64,000 nt of DNA from contig NZ_QJRJ01000082.1 in NCBI RefSeq assembly GCF_003254625.1, positions 434,001-498,000 of the forward strand, written 5' to 3'. Under the pieces are notes generated by a model, which saw nothing but the letters and a program-made list of their open reading frames with translations, had not been told where the DNA came from and did not search any database. The DNA is from Flavobacterium ginsenosidimutans. Its GTDB lineage: Bacteria > Bacteroidota > Bacteroidia > Flavobacteriales > Flavobacteriaceae. The position numbers were made by a program, and so were the translations under genes. Below, in pieces: positions 1 through 7,381 of the stretch (positions are counted from its first letter, which is position 1; every line of letters begins with the position of its first letter).

Positions 1-164
1 TTAAAAAATAACTTACTATAAAACCTATTACAATGAATTAGGGCAATCGGAATAATGAAAAGATGTTTTTTGTCAAATCAGAAAATAATTCTAATTTAGT
101 TGCAAACCCATAGTAAACCAAAGTATTATTTACTATTTCAGAAAACATAACATTAGAAGAACAT

Positions 165-761
165 ATGTCAAAAAAATTAAGATATCTGGATCCAATTAAA
201 ATTGCACCAGACATTGTGGGATGGTTAGATGAAAAATACAATCCTATTGTTAAAGATGAAAGATTAAATAATGATTTAGACGCAAATGATGTATTTGATA
301 AAATATTAATCTATGAACGTCAAGTAAAAGATTGGTTCTTAAATCGTGCTGAAAATTTAATATCTCAGGAAAACAATGGATTTATAGTTCTTATGATTTG
401 TATGTCTTACTTAGAAGGTGTTGAGCAGTACAGAAGAGGTGAAAGTAGTAATCATCAAAGCAGAGTTTTTTTTATATCAGCACTTAACAGAATTTATCCT
501 AATCAATTTTCAGATATTAATTTAGGAAGTTTATACTCGGAAGCTAGATGTGGGTTATTTCATAATGGAATGGTTCAAGGAAAAATTATTATAAATTATA
601 CTTATCCAGAAAGCATAAACTTTGAAGGTACAATGGATATTAAAATTAATCCAAAAAAAATGCTAGAAGATATTATAGTAGATTTTGATAATTTCCTAGT
701 AGAACTTAAAGAAAATTATGAAAGTAGAGATAGATTTAATAGAATGTACTCTAACGTTTAG
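165..761 (+). CDS. Hypothetical protein with HEPN-like R-x4-H motif
   Basis: This 198-residue protein is not one I recognise by name. It looks soluble and mostly helical, with no signal peptide. Residues 128-133 read R-C-G-L-F-H followed by N-G, which fits the R-x4-6-H signature of HEPN domains, and the preceding helices (about 60-118) would supply the bundle. HEPN proteins are often RNases or toxin partners, but no nucleotidyltransferase or antitoxin gene lies beside it. The residues are seen; the HEPN reading is inference. Codon use is AT-rich like the surroundings. The gene stands alone, closed by the palindromic terminator after it. Confidence 0.6.
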   Translation: MSKKLRYLDPIKIAPDIVGWLDEKYNPIVKDERLNNDLDANDVFDKILIYERQVKDWFLNRAENLISQENNGFIVLMICMSYLEGVEQYRRGESSNHQSRVFFISALNRIYPNQFSDINLGSLYSEARCGLFHNGMVQGKIIINYTYPESINFEGTMDIKINPKKMLEDIIVDFDNFLVELKENYESRDRFNRMYSNV

Positions 762-860
762 AAACAATTCTCAACAGTCATTTTAATATATTGTATTGTG
801 ATTTACAAAGATTTTTTTGGTAAGCAATATAAATATCTCTAGACTTCGTACTCATAATAT

Positions 861-900
861 TTTACAAAAAAAGAGACTTTAAAGTCTCTTTTTTTGTAAA
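861..900. terminator. Bidirectional palindromic terminator
   Basis: A perfect 40-nt palindrome forms a GC-bearing stem (AAAGAGACTTT/AAAGTCTCTTT) flanked by A and T runs, so it can end transcripts from both sides. It separates two convergent genes. Confidence 0.8.
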
Positions 901-915
901 ATATATTTAAATGAT

Positions 916-1320
916 TTACTTATTAATCAACTTCTCCAACCTCACCATCATTTCATCTTTCTCCTTCAGCATCCTTTCATACAAAGCAATTTTTTCTTCA
1001 TGAAGTTGAATCAATTTATCAATAGGATTATTATTGAAAGTTGGGCTATAATTTATTAAGCCTTGAGTATCATGAAAAGTATTAGAAATAATATTTATCG
1101 CTTGCTCTTCATCAAAATTCTGAAAAGCTTCAACAGGAATTTTCAATACAGCTGAGATTTGTTTTAGCAAACTGTCTTCAATTACATCTTTCTGCTCCAG
1201 CATAGAAATTTTCTTTTGGTTCCAGTCTTCTCCCAGATCATAAGCTAAAGCTTCCTGCTTTATGTTAAGCATTTCTCTAAAACGTTTTACGTTTCTTCCC
1301 TGATGTATTTTCTTTTCCAT
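916..1320 (-). CDS. XRE-family helix-turn-helix regulator with coiled-coil tail
   Basis: A DNA-binding regulator of 134 residues. Residues 8-65 form a Cro/CI-type helix-turn-helix (NVKRFREMLNIKQEALAYDL, then a recognition helix around WNQKKISMLEQ). Residues 95-132 are charged and heptad-like and probably form a coiled coil for dimerisation. This layout is common in Bacteroidota beside hypothetical accessory proteins. The divergent gene at 1502 shares its upstream region and is a plausible target. No ligand domain is present, so the signal is unknown. Confidence 0.75.
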   Translation of the reverse strand: MEKKIHQGRNVKRFREMLNIKQEALAYDLGEDWNQKKISMLEQKDVIEDSLLKQISAVLKIPVEAFQNFDEEQAINIISNTFHDTQGLINYSPTFNNNPIDKLIQLHEEKIALYERMLKEKDEMMVRLEKLINK

Positions 1321-1501
1321 AATGAATATTGGTTTTCTAAAAGATCAAAGATAAAGCCATTTGGCTAAAAATCATGAGTTTCAAAGATAAAAAAACATTG
1401 CAAAAAAGAGTCTTTTTTGTCAGAATATTATATCTGTATTTGGAATAGTTTATTCTTTTTAAATGGAAGAATTTCGCTACATGAATTAAATCTACTGGAC
1501 T

Positions 1502-2062
1502 ATGAAAAAGAATAAAATGTCCTTCGAAACCAGCTTTTGGGCAGGAAATATTGAAGGAAATCCATTTAAGGTAATTAATGCCTTTTTTGCCTATGCACAT
1601 CTCGATTATTACAAACAAATTTTAAGCGAAGCCGTAATTTACTGCTATAAAACAAAAGTCTACAAACAGGAGAATCCTTCAGATGTTTTTATTTTGTATT
1701 CGGTTCTCAAATCATTCCTTAGAGTTTGTTACTGTTTAAAAGAGAAAAGTAAAAAATGGAAAGTAAAAGAATCTTTGCCACAAGAAAAGGCTTTTCAACT
1801 TTCTTCTCTAACTAAAGAAGAATACGATAATCCTTGTATAGTATTTCAAAACGCATTTAATGAAAAAACGCTCCAAGAATTTGAATTATTTCTATATCAA
1901 GTTCTAGAGTTTTCATTGTCGCCTCATGCCGCAGATCCAGATCCTGACTTGATGACGCCTTATATTCATTTAACCAAAATGCTCGATGCAGTAGAATTAA
2001 TAAGAGAAAGGGGAGTGGAGAAAATCAAGAAAAAGATTCTGGTTGATTCTTTAACCGAATAA
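1502..2062 (+). CDS. Conserved Bacteroidota hypothetical protein
   Basis: A soluble 186-residue protein with no signal peptide or membrane segment. The opening (SFETSFWAGNIEGNPF, residues 7-22) is one I associate with an uncharacterised Bacteroidota family that tends to lie near small XRE regulators, as here. No catalytic motif is visible. It is predicted to be largely helical, with a charged C-terminus. It starts 181 nt from the divergent XRE gene. Function unknown. Confidence 0.6.
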   Translation: MKKNKMSFETSFWAGNIEGNPFKVINAFFAYAHLDYYKQILSEAVIYCYKTKVYKQENPSDVFILYSVLKSFLRVCYCLKEKSKKWKVKESLPQEKAFQLSSLTKEEYDNPCIVFQNAFNEKTLQEFELFLYQVLEFSLSPHAADPDPDLMTPYIHLTKMLDAVELIRERGVEKIKKKILVDSLTE

Positions 2063-2220
2063 AGTGAAAGCAATTTGATATTGATAATTTAGTATATTTA
2101 ACAGCCAAAATTATTCTTGGATTTTTAGAATGTTAACATTAAAATTTGATAATGAAGCATTTGTAAAATTAGAATAATCAAAAAACAATATACTATTACT
2201 AATTAATTTGACCAAAAAGC

Positions 2221-3171
2221 ATGAATTCTCAAAACCAGAAAAATGAAATAAACCGACGCAGATTTTTGCAAAGTAGCGTAAAACTTGCCGCAGCAGGAAT
2301 TTATCTTGGTATGTTTGGCATGCCTGATCTATTTGGAAATGTCTTGACAGATAAAGTTGCTAAAGGCATTCCAGATGTTAAGCTGAATAACGGTTTAAAA
2401 ATGCCCATACTCGGATTTGGAACCTACGGACTCAGCGGTGATGTATGCCAGAAATCTGTAGTTGAGGCAATAGCTGCAGGTTACCGCCTTATTGACACCG
2501 CAAAAGTATACGGAAATGAAGTAGAAGTAGGGAAAGCAATAAAACAAAGCGGAATTGATAGAAAGCAGCTTTTTGTTACTTCAAAACTTTGGGTTGATGA
2601 TGCTGGTTATGAAAATGCTAAAAAAGGATTTGAAGAAACGCTAACAAAACTAGGGCTTGAATATCTTGATCTTTACTTAATACACCGTCCAAGAGGTGAT
2701 GTAAAAGGATCGTGGAAAGCAATGGAAGAGCTTTACAAAGCTGGAAAAATCAAAGCTATTGGCATAAGTAACTTTAGCCCAGAGCAACTGAAAGATCTTT
2801 TATCTTATGCTGAGGTAAAACCTGCAGTGAATCAGATTGAAACTCATGCCTATTTTCAACAGTCCAATGATTATAATGTGTTAAAACAGCATAATATCCA
2901 GATGGAGGCGTGGGCGCCTTTTGCGGAAGGCCGTAATGGTCTTTTTACAAATGAAGTATTAACCCAGATTGCCAAGAAGCACGGCAAGACTACAGCACAA
3001 GTAAGTTTGAGATGGCATTATCAGCGCGGTATTGTTAGTATTCCGAGATCTTCGCAAAAAGCACATATTGTAGAAAACCTTAATATATTTGATTTCAAGC
3101 TTGATGATGCCGACATGAAAGCGATTGAAAAATTGGATTTAAATAAAACCCAGTTCCCAGAATGGAGTTAA
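2221..3171 (+). CDS. Exported aldo/keto reductase with Tat signal
   Basis: An NADPH-dependent carbonyl reductase of the aldo/keto reductase superfamily, 316 residues. The N-terminus carries a twin-arginine motif (NRRRFLQSS, residues 11-19) before a hydrophobic stretch, so it is probably exported folded with cofactor through Tat. The (beta/alpha)8 barrel follows from about residue 50 (LNNGLKMPILGFGTYG). The catalytic tetrad is visible: D92, Y97, K122 and H155. The substrate-binding text LDLYLIHRP is typical of the AKR5/xylose reductase-like group. It is convergent with an SDR gene across a shared terminator. Substrate unknown. Confidence 0.88.
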   Translation: MNSQNQKNEINRRRFLQSSVKLAAAGIYLGMFGMPDLFGNVLTDKVAKGIPDVKLNNGLKMPILGFGTYGLSGDVCQKSVVEAIAAGYRLIDTAKVYGNEVEVGKAIKQSGIDRKQLFVTSKLWVDDAGYENAKKGFEETLTKLGLEYLDLYLIHRPRGDVKGSWKAMEELYKAGKIKAIGISNFSPEQLKDLLSYAEVKPAVNQIETHAYFQQSNDYNVLKQHNIQMEAWAPFAEGRNGLFTNEVLTQIAKKHGKTTAQVSLRWHYQRGIVSIPRSSQKAHIVENLNIFDFKLDDADMKAIEKLDLNKTQFPEWS

Positions 3172-3185
3172 ATAAGAATGGTGTA

Positions 3186-3217
3186 AAACGGATTACAGGC
3201 TATGCCGTAATCCGTTT
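3186..3217. terminator. Terminator hairpin between convergent genes
   Basis: An 11-bp perfect stem (AAACGGATTAC/GTAATCCGTTT) with a 10-nt loop lies between the convergent aldo/keto reductase and SDR genes and can serve both. Confidence 0.75.
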
Positions 3218-3237
3218 CTAAATAAAAATGTCTTGAT

Positions 3238-4029
3238 TTAAGAATTACCATACAGGTTTGATTCCCCTCCATCAATAGCAATGGTCTGTCCATTTACATA
3301 TTGGCATTCATCGCTAAGGAGAAATGCAACAAGGTTACCTACATCTTCAGGTTTGCCCAACCTCCTTGTAGGGTTTCTTTGTGCGTATGTTGTTTCAGCA
3401 GCTTTAGGGTCGGATGGGTTTACCTGTTTGAAAGCTTCTGCCACCATTGGGGTAAGGATAGCGCCAGGCGCGATTGCATTGGTGTAAATTCCATCTTTAC
3501 CATATTCTATTGCTGCATTTTTGGTCATACCTGAAACGGCATGTTTACTTGCTACATAAGGCATCTGATTAATAACCCCTCTGATTCCTCCTACAGAAGC
3601 TACGTTTACAATTTTTCCTCCGCCGTGTTTCTGCATTACCGGGATCACGTATTTTAGTCCGTAATAGACCCCCATAAGATTGATGTCAATTACTTTTTTA
3701 AATATATTGATGTCATAATCCACTATTGATGCCTGTTTTCCTTCGATACCGGCATTATTGTAGAATCCATCGATACGGCCAAACTCTTCAACTGTTTTGT
3801 CTACATAATTTTTGACAGCCTGTTCGTCTGAAACGTCAGCGACTATAGTTATAATTTTTGCAGTTGGAGCAACAGAATGGATTTCTGCTTTTGCTTTTTC
3901 TAGTGCTTCGGCATTGTAATCTACAATTGATAGATTGGCTCCTTTTAATGCTACTGCTTTACTTGCTGCTAGTCCGAGCCCCATAGCTGCTCCAGTAATG
4001 ATAATCGTTTTGTCTTTAAAAATGCTCAT
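3238..4029 (-). CDS. SDR-family oxidoreductase, TetR-controlled
   Basis: A classical short-chain dehydrogenase of 263 residues, cytosolic. The nucleotide-binding TGAAMGLG motif (residues 12-19), NNAG (about 90), catalytic Ser of NVASVGG and the YVASK motif (Tyr/Lys) are all present. The C-terminus ends with the usual NGQTIAIDGG strand. Asp at the end of beta-2 (SIVDY) suggests NAD(H). It lies 50 nt downstream of the TetR gene, with an operator-like inverted repeat in that gap that also appears upstream of tetR, so it is probably the repressor's target. Substrate not predictable. Confidence 0.88.
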   Translation of the reverse strand: MSIFKDKTIIITGAAMGLGLAASKAVALKGANLSIVDYNAEALEKAKAEIHSVAPTAKIITIVADVSDEQAVKNYVDKTVEEFGRIDGFYNNAGIEGKQASIVDYDINIFKKVIDINLMGVYYGLKYVIPVMQKHGGGKIVNVASVGGIRGVINQMPYVASKHAVSGMTKNAAIEYGKDGIYTNAIAPGAILTPMVAEAFKQVNPSDPKAAETTYAQRNPTRRLGKPEDVGNLVAFLLSDECQYVNGQTIAIDGGESNLYGNS

Positions 4030-4050
4030 GATATATATTATTAAAATAGG

Positions 4051-4074
4051 TTAATTGAAAAATTATTCATTTAA
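4051..4074. promoter_or_regulatory. Putative TetR operator, copy 2
   Basis: TTAATTGA-N8-TCATTTAA lies just upstream of the SDR start. It matches the site before the TetR gene in both arms (one mismatch) and in spacer length, so both are probably bound by that repressor. Confidence 0.6.
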
Positions 4075-4079
4075 AATTA

Positions 4080-4658
4080 TTAGCTTATGCCTCTCCATAC
4101 CAAATCAAAGCAGTCATCGATAAGCTGCTGGCTTAATGGAAATAACTTTTGTATGATGCCTGTAGAGCAGGAGCGTACCGCGCCATCAAAAAAGCTGATA
4201 AGTATAATTGCATCTAGTGCTTTTATAATTCCTTCCCGCTGTCCTTTTTCTAAAAGATCATAAAGAGGTTTGTTCTGTTTTTCATACTCGGCCAGTTGTT
4301 TGGAGAAATTGAGCTGTATGTAGCCAGACTGTTGATACTGGTCGATAAATACGGTTTCATCATAATGGTTTAGCCTGTAGTTAAGCATATTAATGTAAAT
4401 CTGCTTAAGTGATTGCCTTACAGGTAAATTAATGTCAAAGTCACGATACATGGCCTGTGTCATTTTATCCTCTACAGCGGCATAGGCCAATTGTACCACC
4501 TCTTCTTTGTTTTTAAAGTAGATATATAGGGTTCCTGCAGCAACTCCGGCCGTTTTGCTTATGCCAGAGATAGTCACGCTTGCTAATCCCTGTCTGCCTG
4601 TAAGCACATATGCAGAATTCAAAATTTTCTCTCTTTTATCTGGGTCTAAAGGTCTCAT
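4080..4658 (-). CDS. TetR/AcrR-family transcriptional regulator
   Basis: A TetR-type repressor of 192 residues. The N-terminal helix-turn-helix is clear: DKREKILNSAYVLTGRQG, then ISGISKTAGVAAGTLYIYFK (about residues 26-48) and the NKEEVV continuation. Residues 60-190 form the helical ligand-binding and dimerisation domain, whose sequence does not betray a ligand. The gene is read toward the adjacent SDR. Identical-architecture inverted repeats sit before both genes, which points to autoregulation and control of the SDR. Confidence 0.88.
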   Translation of the reverse strand: MRPLDPDKREKILNSAYVLTGRQGLASVTISGISKTAGVAAGTLYIYFKNKEEVVQLAYAAVEDKMTQAMYRDFDINLPVRQSLKQIYINMLNYRLNHYDETVFIDQYQQSGYIQLNFSKQLAEYEKQNKPLYDLLEKGQREGIIKALDAIILISFFDGAVRSCSTGIIQKLFPLSQQLIDDCFDLVWRGIS

Positions 4659-4667
4659 ATAGTAAAG

Positions 4668-4691
4668 TTAAATGAAAAAACATTCATTTAA
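4668..4691. promoter_or_regulatory. Putative TetR operator, copy 1
   Basis: A perfect inverted repeat, TTAAATGA-N8-TCATTTAA, lies 10 nt upstream of the TetR start codon. It is the autoregulatory partner of the site at 4051-4074. Confidence 0.65.
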
Positions 4692-4760
4692 ATGCAGTTG
4701 TTTGAATTATAACTTTTCTTTAACTCATTTTCGGTAGTTTTTTCAATTGCTATTATTTTC

Positions 4761-5174
4761 TCATAATTCATAGCCAATCTCCCAGATATGTCCAAATGGA
4801 TCTTTTAGCTTTCCAATTCTCCAGTCTTCTTCGGTTACCATGGGGCAAATCTGGATTGCACCAAATTTAAGTGCATTTTCAAATATTTTGTCTGCATTTT
4901 TAGTTTCCAAAATTATTCTGATTAGGTTGCTAAAAGCTCGATTTTCACTGCCATCACAAGGTGTTTCGTCACTAAGATAAAATTCAGCGCCTTCAATTTG
5001 CAATACAGAAGATATTTTGTTATTATCAACTTCAAATCTTTTAGATTCAACAGCACCAAAAGCGTCAGTGTAAAATTTAACCGCTTTTAATCCGTTATTC
5101 ACTGTGAGAAAAGGCTTTATTTGAGCTTTCTGGAGTGTATTTTTTTCTTGATTTTTTTCTTCTTCCAATTTCAT
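4761..5174 (-). CDS. VOC-family (PhnB-like) protein
   Basis: A small vicinal-oxygen-chelate fold protein, about 137 residues. The pattern PFLTVNNGLKAVKFYTDAFGA followed by ending text KDPFGHIWEIGY is typical of PhnB/glyoxalase-like proteins with two beta-alpha-beta-beta-beta halves. The ATG at 5174 is preferred because the longer reading frame would begin at TTG. Members of this group include dioxygenases, isomerases and binding proteins, so activity cannot be assigned. It has its own upstream gap and is not clearly tied to the TetR/SDR pair. Confidence 0.82.
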   Translation of the reverse strand: MKLEEEKNQEKNTLQKAQIKPFLTVNNGLKAVKFYTDAFGAVESKRFEVDNNKISSVLQIEGAEFYLSDETPCDGSENRAFSNLIRIILETKNADKIFENALKFGAIQICPMVTEEDWRIGKLKDPFGHIWEIGYEL

Positions 5175-5376
5175 AAACTTCAATTATATGTTACTATAAA
5201 AATAGTATATTTTTTAACTATAATGTTTTCAATGATTTAAGTACGATTGATTTTTTGAATTTATTCGAAATCGGTTTGTATATCTTGTTGGCATACTTGG
5301 TGCAATAAGTCCGAGCGGATAGGGTTAGGGGTAGCCATTATGTACATTGTCTATCCAACAGTTTACAATTAATTTT

Positions 5377-5384
5377 TATATTTG
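5377..5384 (+). promoter_or_regulatory. Flavobacterial -7 promoter box
   Basis: TATATTTG fits the TAnnTTTG -7 consensus and lies 11 nt before the SDR start. No good -33 TTG is seen at the usual distance. Confidence 0.5.
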
Positions 5385-5394
5385 GGTAATTTAA

Positions 5395-6192
5395 ATGGAT
5401 AAAATGAGCGAAAAAACGAAACCGTATGCGTTAATAACTGGCGCTAGCAAAGGCATTGGAAAATCTATTACTTATGAATTGGCTAAACAAGGCTATTCAT
5501 TATTGCTTGTTGCAAGAAGTGAGGAGGAATTAAAAGCATTATCTAATGATCTTCAAGATAAATACGGCATCAATGCTTTTATTTTATCGATTGATCTTTC
5601 GACAAATGGCGCATCGCAAAAAGTAACCGATTGGGTAAAAATCAATAACTATCCAGTTGGAATTCTAGTTAATAATGCGGGTTATGGTATATGGGGCGAT
5701 TTTAGTAAGTCTGCTCTAAACGATCAGCTTGGCATGATGCAGCTTAACATGAATGTAGTGGTAGAACTTTCCCATTTATTGGCGCCTATACTTTCACAAG
5801 AAAAACAAGCTTACATTTTAAATATATCGAGTACTGCTGCTTACCAAGCTGTACCTACGCTAGCTGTTTATTCGGCTACAAAGGCTTTTGTTTTATCGTT
5901 TACCCGTGCGTTGCGTTTCGAACTTGCCCAAACTTCTATTTCAGTAACTTGTTTTAGTCCAGGTCCAGTTGATACTGGTTTTGCTGCAAGAGCTGGTTTA
6001 AGTGCTTTAAACAAAATGGCTGAAAAGTTTAATATGCAGCCAGATGAAGTGGCAAAAATGGCAGTAAAAGCCATGTTCAGCAAAAAATCGGAAGTTATTC
6101 CGGGTTTTACAAATATCATTTCGGTGTACGCCAATCGTATACTACCAAAGGCTTTTATCGAAAAAACCGCAGCTGGGATTTACAAAATTTAA
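5395..6192 (+). CDS. SDR-family NAD(P)-dependent oxidoreductase
   Basis: A 265-residue short-chain dehydrogenase of the DltE/YqjQ-like group. It has the cofactor motif TGASKGIG (residues 14-21), an Arg after beta-2 (LLVARSEEEL) favouring NADP(H), NNAGYG, catalytic Ser in ISSTAAY, and the YSATKAF motif. The C-terminus (MQPDEVAKMAVKAM and a hydrophobic helix) is typical of this subgroup, which often acts on lipid-type substrates. A second in-frame ATG at 5404 is an equally possible start. It precedes, but has a promoter separate from, the lipid-related operon at 6280. Confidence 0.87.
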   Translation: MDKMSEKTKPYALITGASKGIGKSITYELAKQGYSLLLVARSEEELKALSNDLQDKYGINAFILSIDLSTNGASQKVTDWVKINNYPVGILVNNAGYGIWGDFSKSALNDQLGMMQLNMNVVVELSHLLAPILSQEKQAYILNISSTAAYQAVPTLAVYSATKAFVLSFTRALRFELAQTSISVTCFSPGPVDTGFAARAGLSALNKMAEKFNMQPDEVAKMAVKAMFSKKSEVIPGFTNIISVYANRILPKAFIEKTAAGIYKI

Positions 6193-6222
6193 TTTTTTTT
6201 CGAAAAAAATAAAAAATATTTT

Positions 6223-6252
6223 TTGCAAAAGAGAAAATATATATTATGTTTG
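6223..6252 (+). promoter_or_regulatory. Strong flavobacterial promoter
   Basis: TTG at 6223-6225, a 19-nt spacer and TATGTTTG at 6245-6252 match the TTG-N17-23-TAnnTTTG consensus in both boxes. Transcription would start near 6259, giving a leader of about 20 nt to the small ORF at 6280 and about 165 nt to the dioxygenase at 6423. Confidence 0.7.
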
Positions 6253-6279
6253 TATTAAATTCTACTAATTCTATAGAGT

Positions 6280-6465
6280 ATGTCAGATAAAAGAAAAAAT
6301 ATGTTTAATTTTCCTAAAGGTCGAATGCACAAAAACATGCTAATGTATTGTTGTTGCTGTTGTTGCAGTCTTTTAGATAAAATTACGAACACTATTATTT
6401 CATTTATTAAATCTATATTATCATGGGATCTTCTTATAAAACCTTTACCCTTACTGAGCAATTAA
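6280..6465 (+). CDS. Small ORF with six consecutive cysteines; possible leader peptide
   Basis: A 61-codon ORF, the first ATG after a consensus promoter. Codons 24-29 (6349-6366) are six Cys codons in a row, TGT and TGC mixed. The first 23 residues are basic and Met-rich; the rest is hydrophobic and amphipathic. It overlaps the start of the phytanoyl-CoA dioxygenase gene by 43 nt in another frame, so ribosomes finishing or stalling here would affect that start. Poly-cysteine upstream ORFs are known as cysteine-responsive attenuators in mycobacteria; the same role here is inference. Alternatives are a peptide in its own right, or a non-coding triplet repeat (TGTTGTTGC twice). Confidence 0.45.
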   Translation: MSDKRKNMFNFPKGRMHKNMLMYCCCCCCSLLDKITNTIISFIKSILSWDLLIKPLPLLSN

Positions 6466-7229
6466 CTAATGAGCAAATTGCATTTTTTAACGAACATGGC
6501 TTCATTCATTTCAAAAAATTTATAAATCCAGAAACAGTTTCATCCATCATTGATGCCTCGAAACAAGTGGAGCAAAATTGGATTGAAAACAATCTTCAAA
6601 AAGTAAATGGTGTTCCTATTAAATTCGGAAAAGATTTAGATGGTTCTCCTATTGTACAGCGTTTTGCTTTTATCAATCAGCATCATCAAGCCTTAAGCGG
6701 ACTTTTACTTGATCCAAGATTTAATGGTTTATTGCCATTGGCAGGCGATGGCGCAAGATTAGGAACTGAAGAAAAAGACGGAATGGTTTTCAATCATTAT
6801 ATCAATGGACCAGAAAGTAAGTTTACTAAAATGGGCTGGCATACAGATGGTTTGAGAGATATTTTTTATGGTGGAAAATTAAACCCAATGTTAAATGTTG
6901 GTATTCACTTAAGTACTTTAAAACCAGAAAACGGAGGTCTTAAAATTATTCCAGGTACTCACAAGCAAAGTATTTATCAAATGCTTTTCCGTAAAAAATA
7001 CTTTTTAGATCATCAAGCTGATCCAGAGGAAGTTTCTATCATTCCAGAAGCTGGAGATTTAACCATTCACGATGGACGTTTGTGGCACAGAGTTGCACAA
7101 TCATCTGTTCGTGGCGAAGAAAGCAGAAGAAGGGTTATTTATATTCCAATCATAGCAGGAAAATATGCACCTAAAAATGAAAACAGTCCAACGGTTTTCT
7201 ATCAACGTTTTGCGGGTATTGTTAAATAA
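6423..7229 (+). CDS. Phytanoyl-CoA dioxygenase (PhyH) family protein
   Basis: An Fe(II)/2-oxoglutarate-dependent dioxygenase, 268 residues, cytosolic. The facial triad is visible as H140-T-D142 (GWHTDG) and H222 (RLWHRVAQ), with the 2-oxoglutarate-binding Arg in the RRRVIY stretch near residue 237. The jelly-roll core runs from about residue 120 to 245. PhyH relatives hydroxylate lipids, lipid head groups and secondary metabolites. Genes downstream for a 49-aa peptide, a CDP-alcohol phosphatidyltransferase and a GtrA protein suggest a lipid or glycolipid substrate; that is inference. Confidence 0.85.
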   Translation: MGSSYKTFTLTEQLTNEQIAFFNEHGFIHFKKFINPETVSSIIDASKQVEQNWIENNLQKVNGVPIKFGKDLDGSPIVQRFAFINQHHQALSGLLLDPRFNGLLPLAGDGARLGTEEKDGMVFNHYINGPESKFTKMGWHTDGLRDIFYGGKLNPMLNVGIHLSTLKPENGGLKIIPGTHKQSIYQMLFRKKYFLDHQADPEEVSIIPEAGDLTIHDGRLWHRVAQSSVRGEESRRRVIYIPIIAGKYAPKNENSPTVFYQRFAGIVK

Positions 7230-7231
7230 TT

Positions 7232-7381
7232 ATGCTAATTGTTATTGCATTTAGTTATCTGGTTAGATCAGGTAAGCTAAAAAGTACCACAGATTTTTTT
7301 AAAAATAAGCAAAGAAAAATCAAACTAAAAATCGCAAAACTAGAATTGGCTATACTATCAGGCTTACAAATATTGGACTAA
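7232..7381 (+). CDS. Small 49-aa ORF coupled to phosphatidyltransferase
   Basis: A 49-codon ORF starts 2 nt after the dioxygenase stop and its TAA overlaps the next ATG as TAATG, so it exactly fills the gap in an operon. The peptide has a hydrophobic start (MLIVIAFSYLV) and a Lys-rich helical middle (KNKQRKIKLKIAKLELAIL). No family is recognised. Tight packing and start/stop overlap argue for a real gene. Codon use is not distinctive enough to prove it. Confidence 0.5.
   Translation: MLIVIAFSYLVRSGKLKSTTDFFKNKQRKIKLKIAKLELAILSGLQILD

Noticed and set aside
6255..6461. Minus-strand ORF with six consecutive Gln opposite the Cys run
   Set aside because: It is the mirror of the triplet repeat; the promoter and gene order favour the plus strand.
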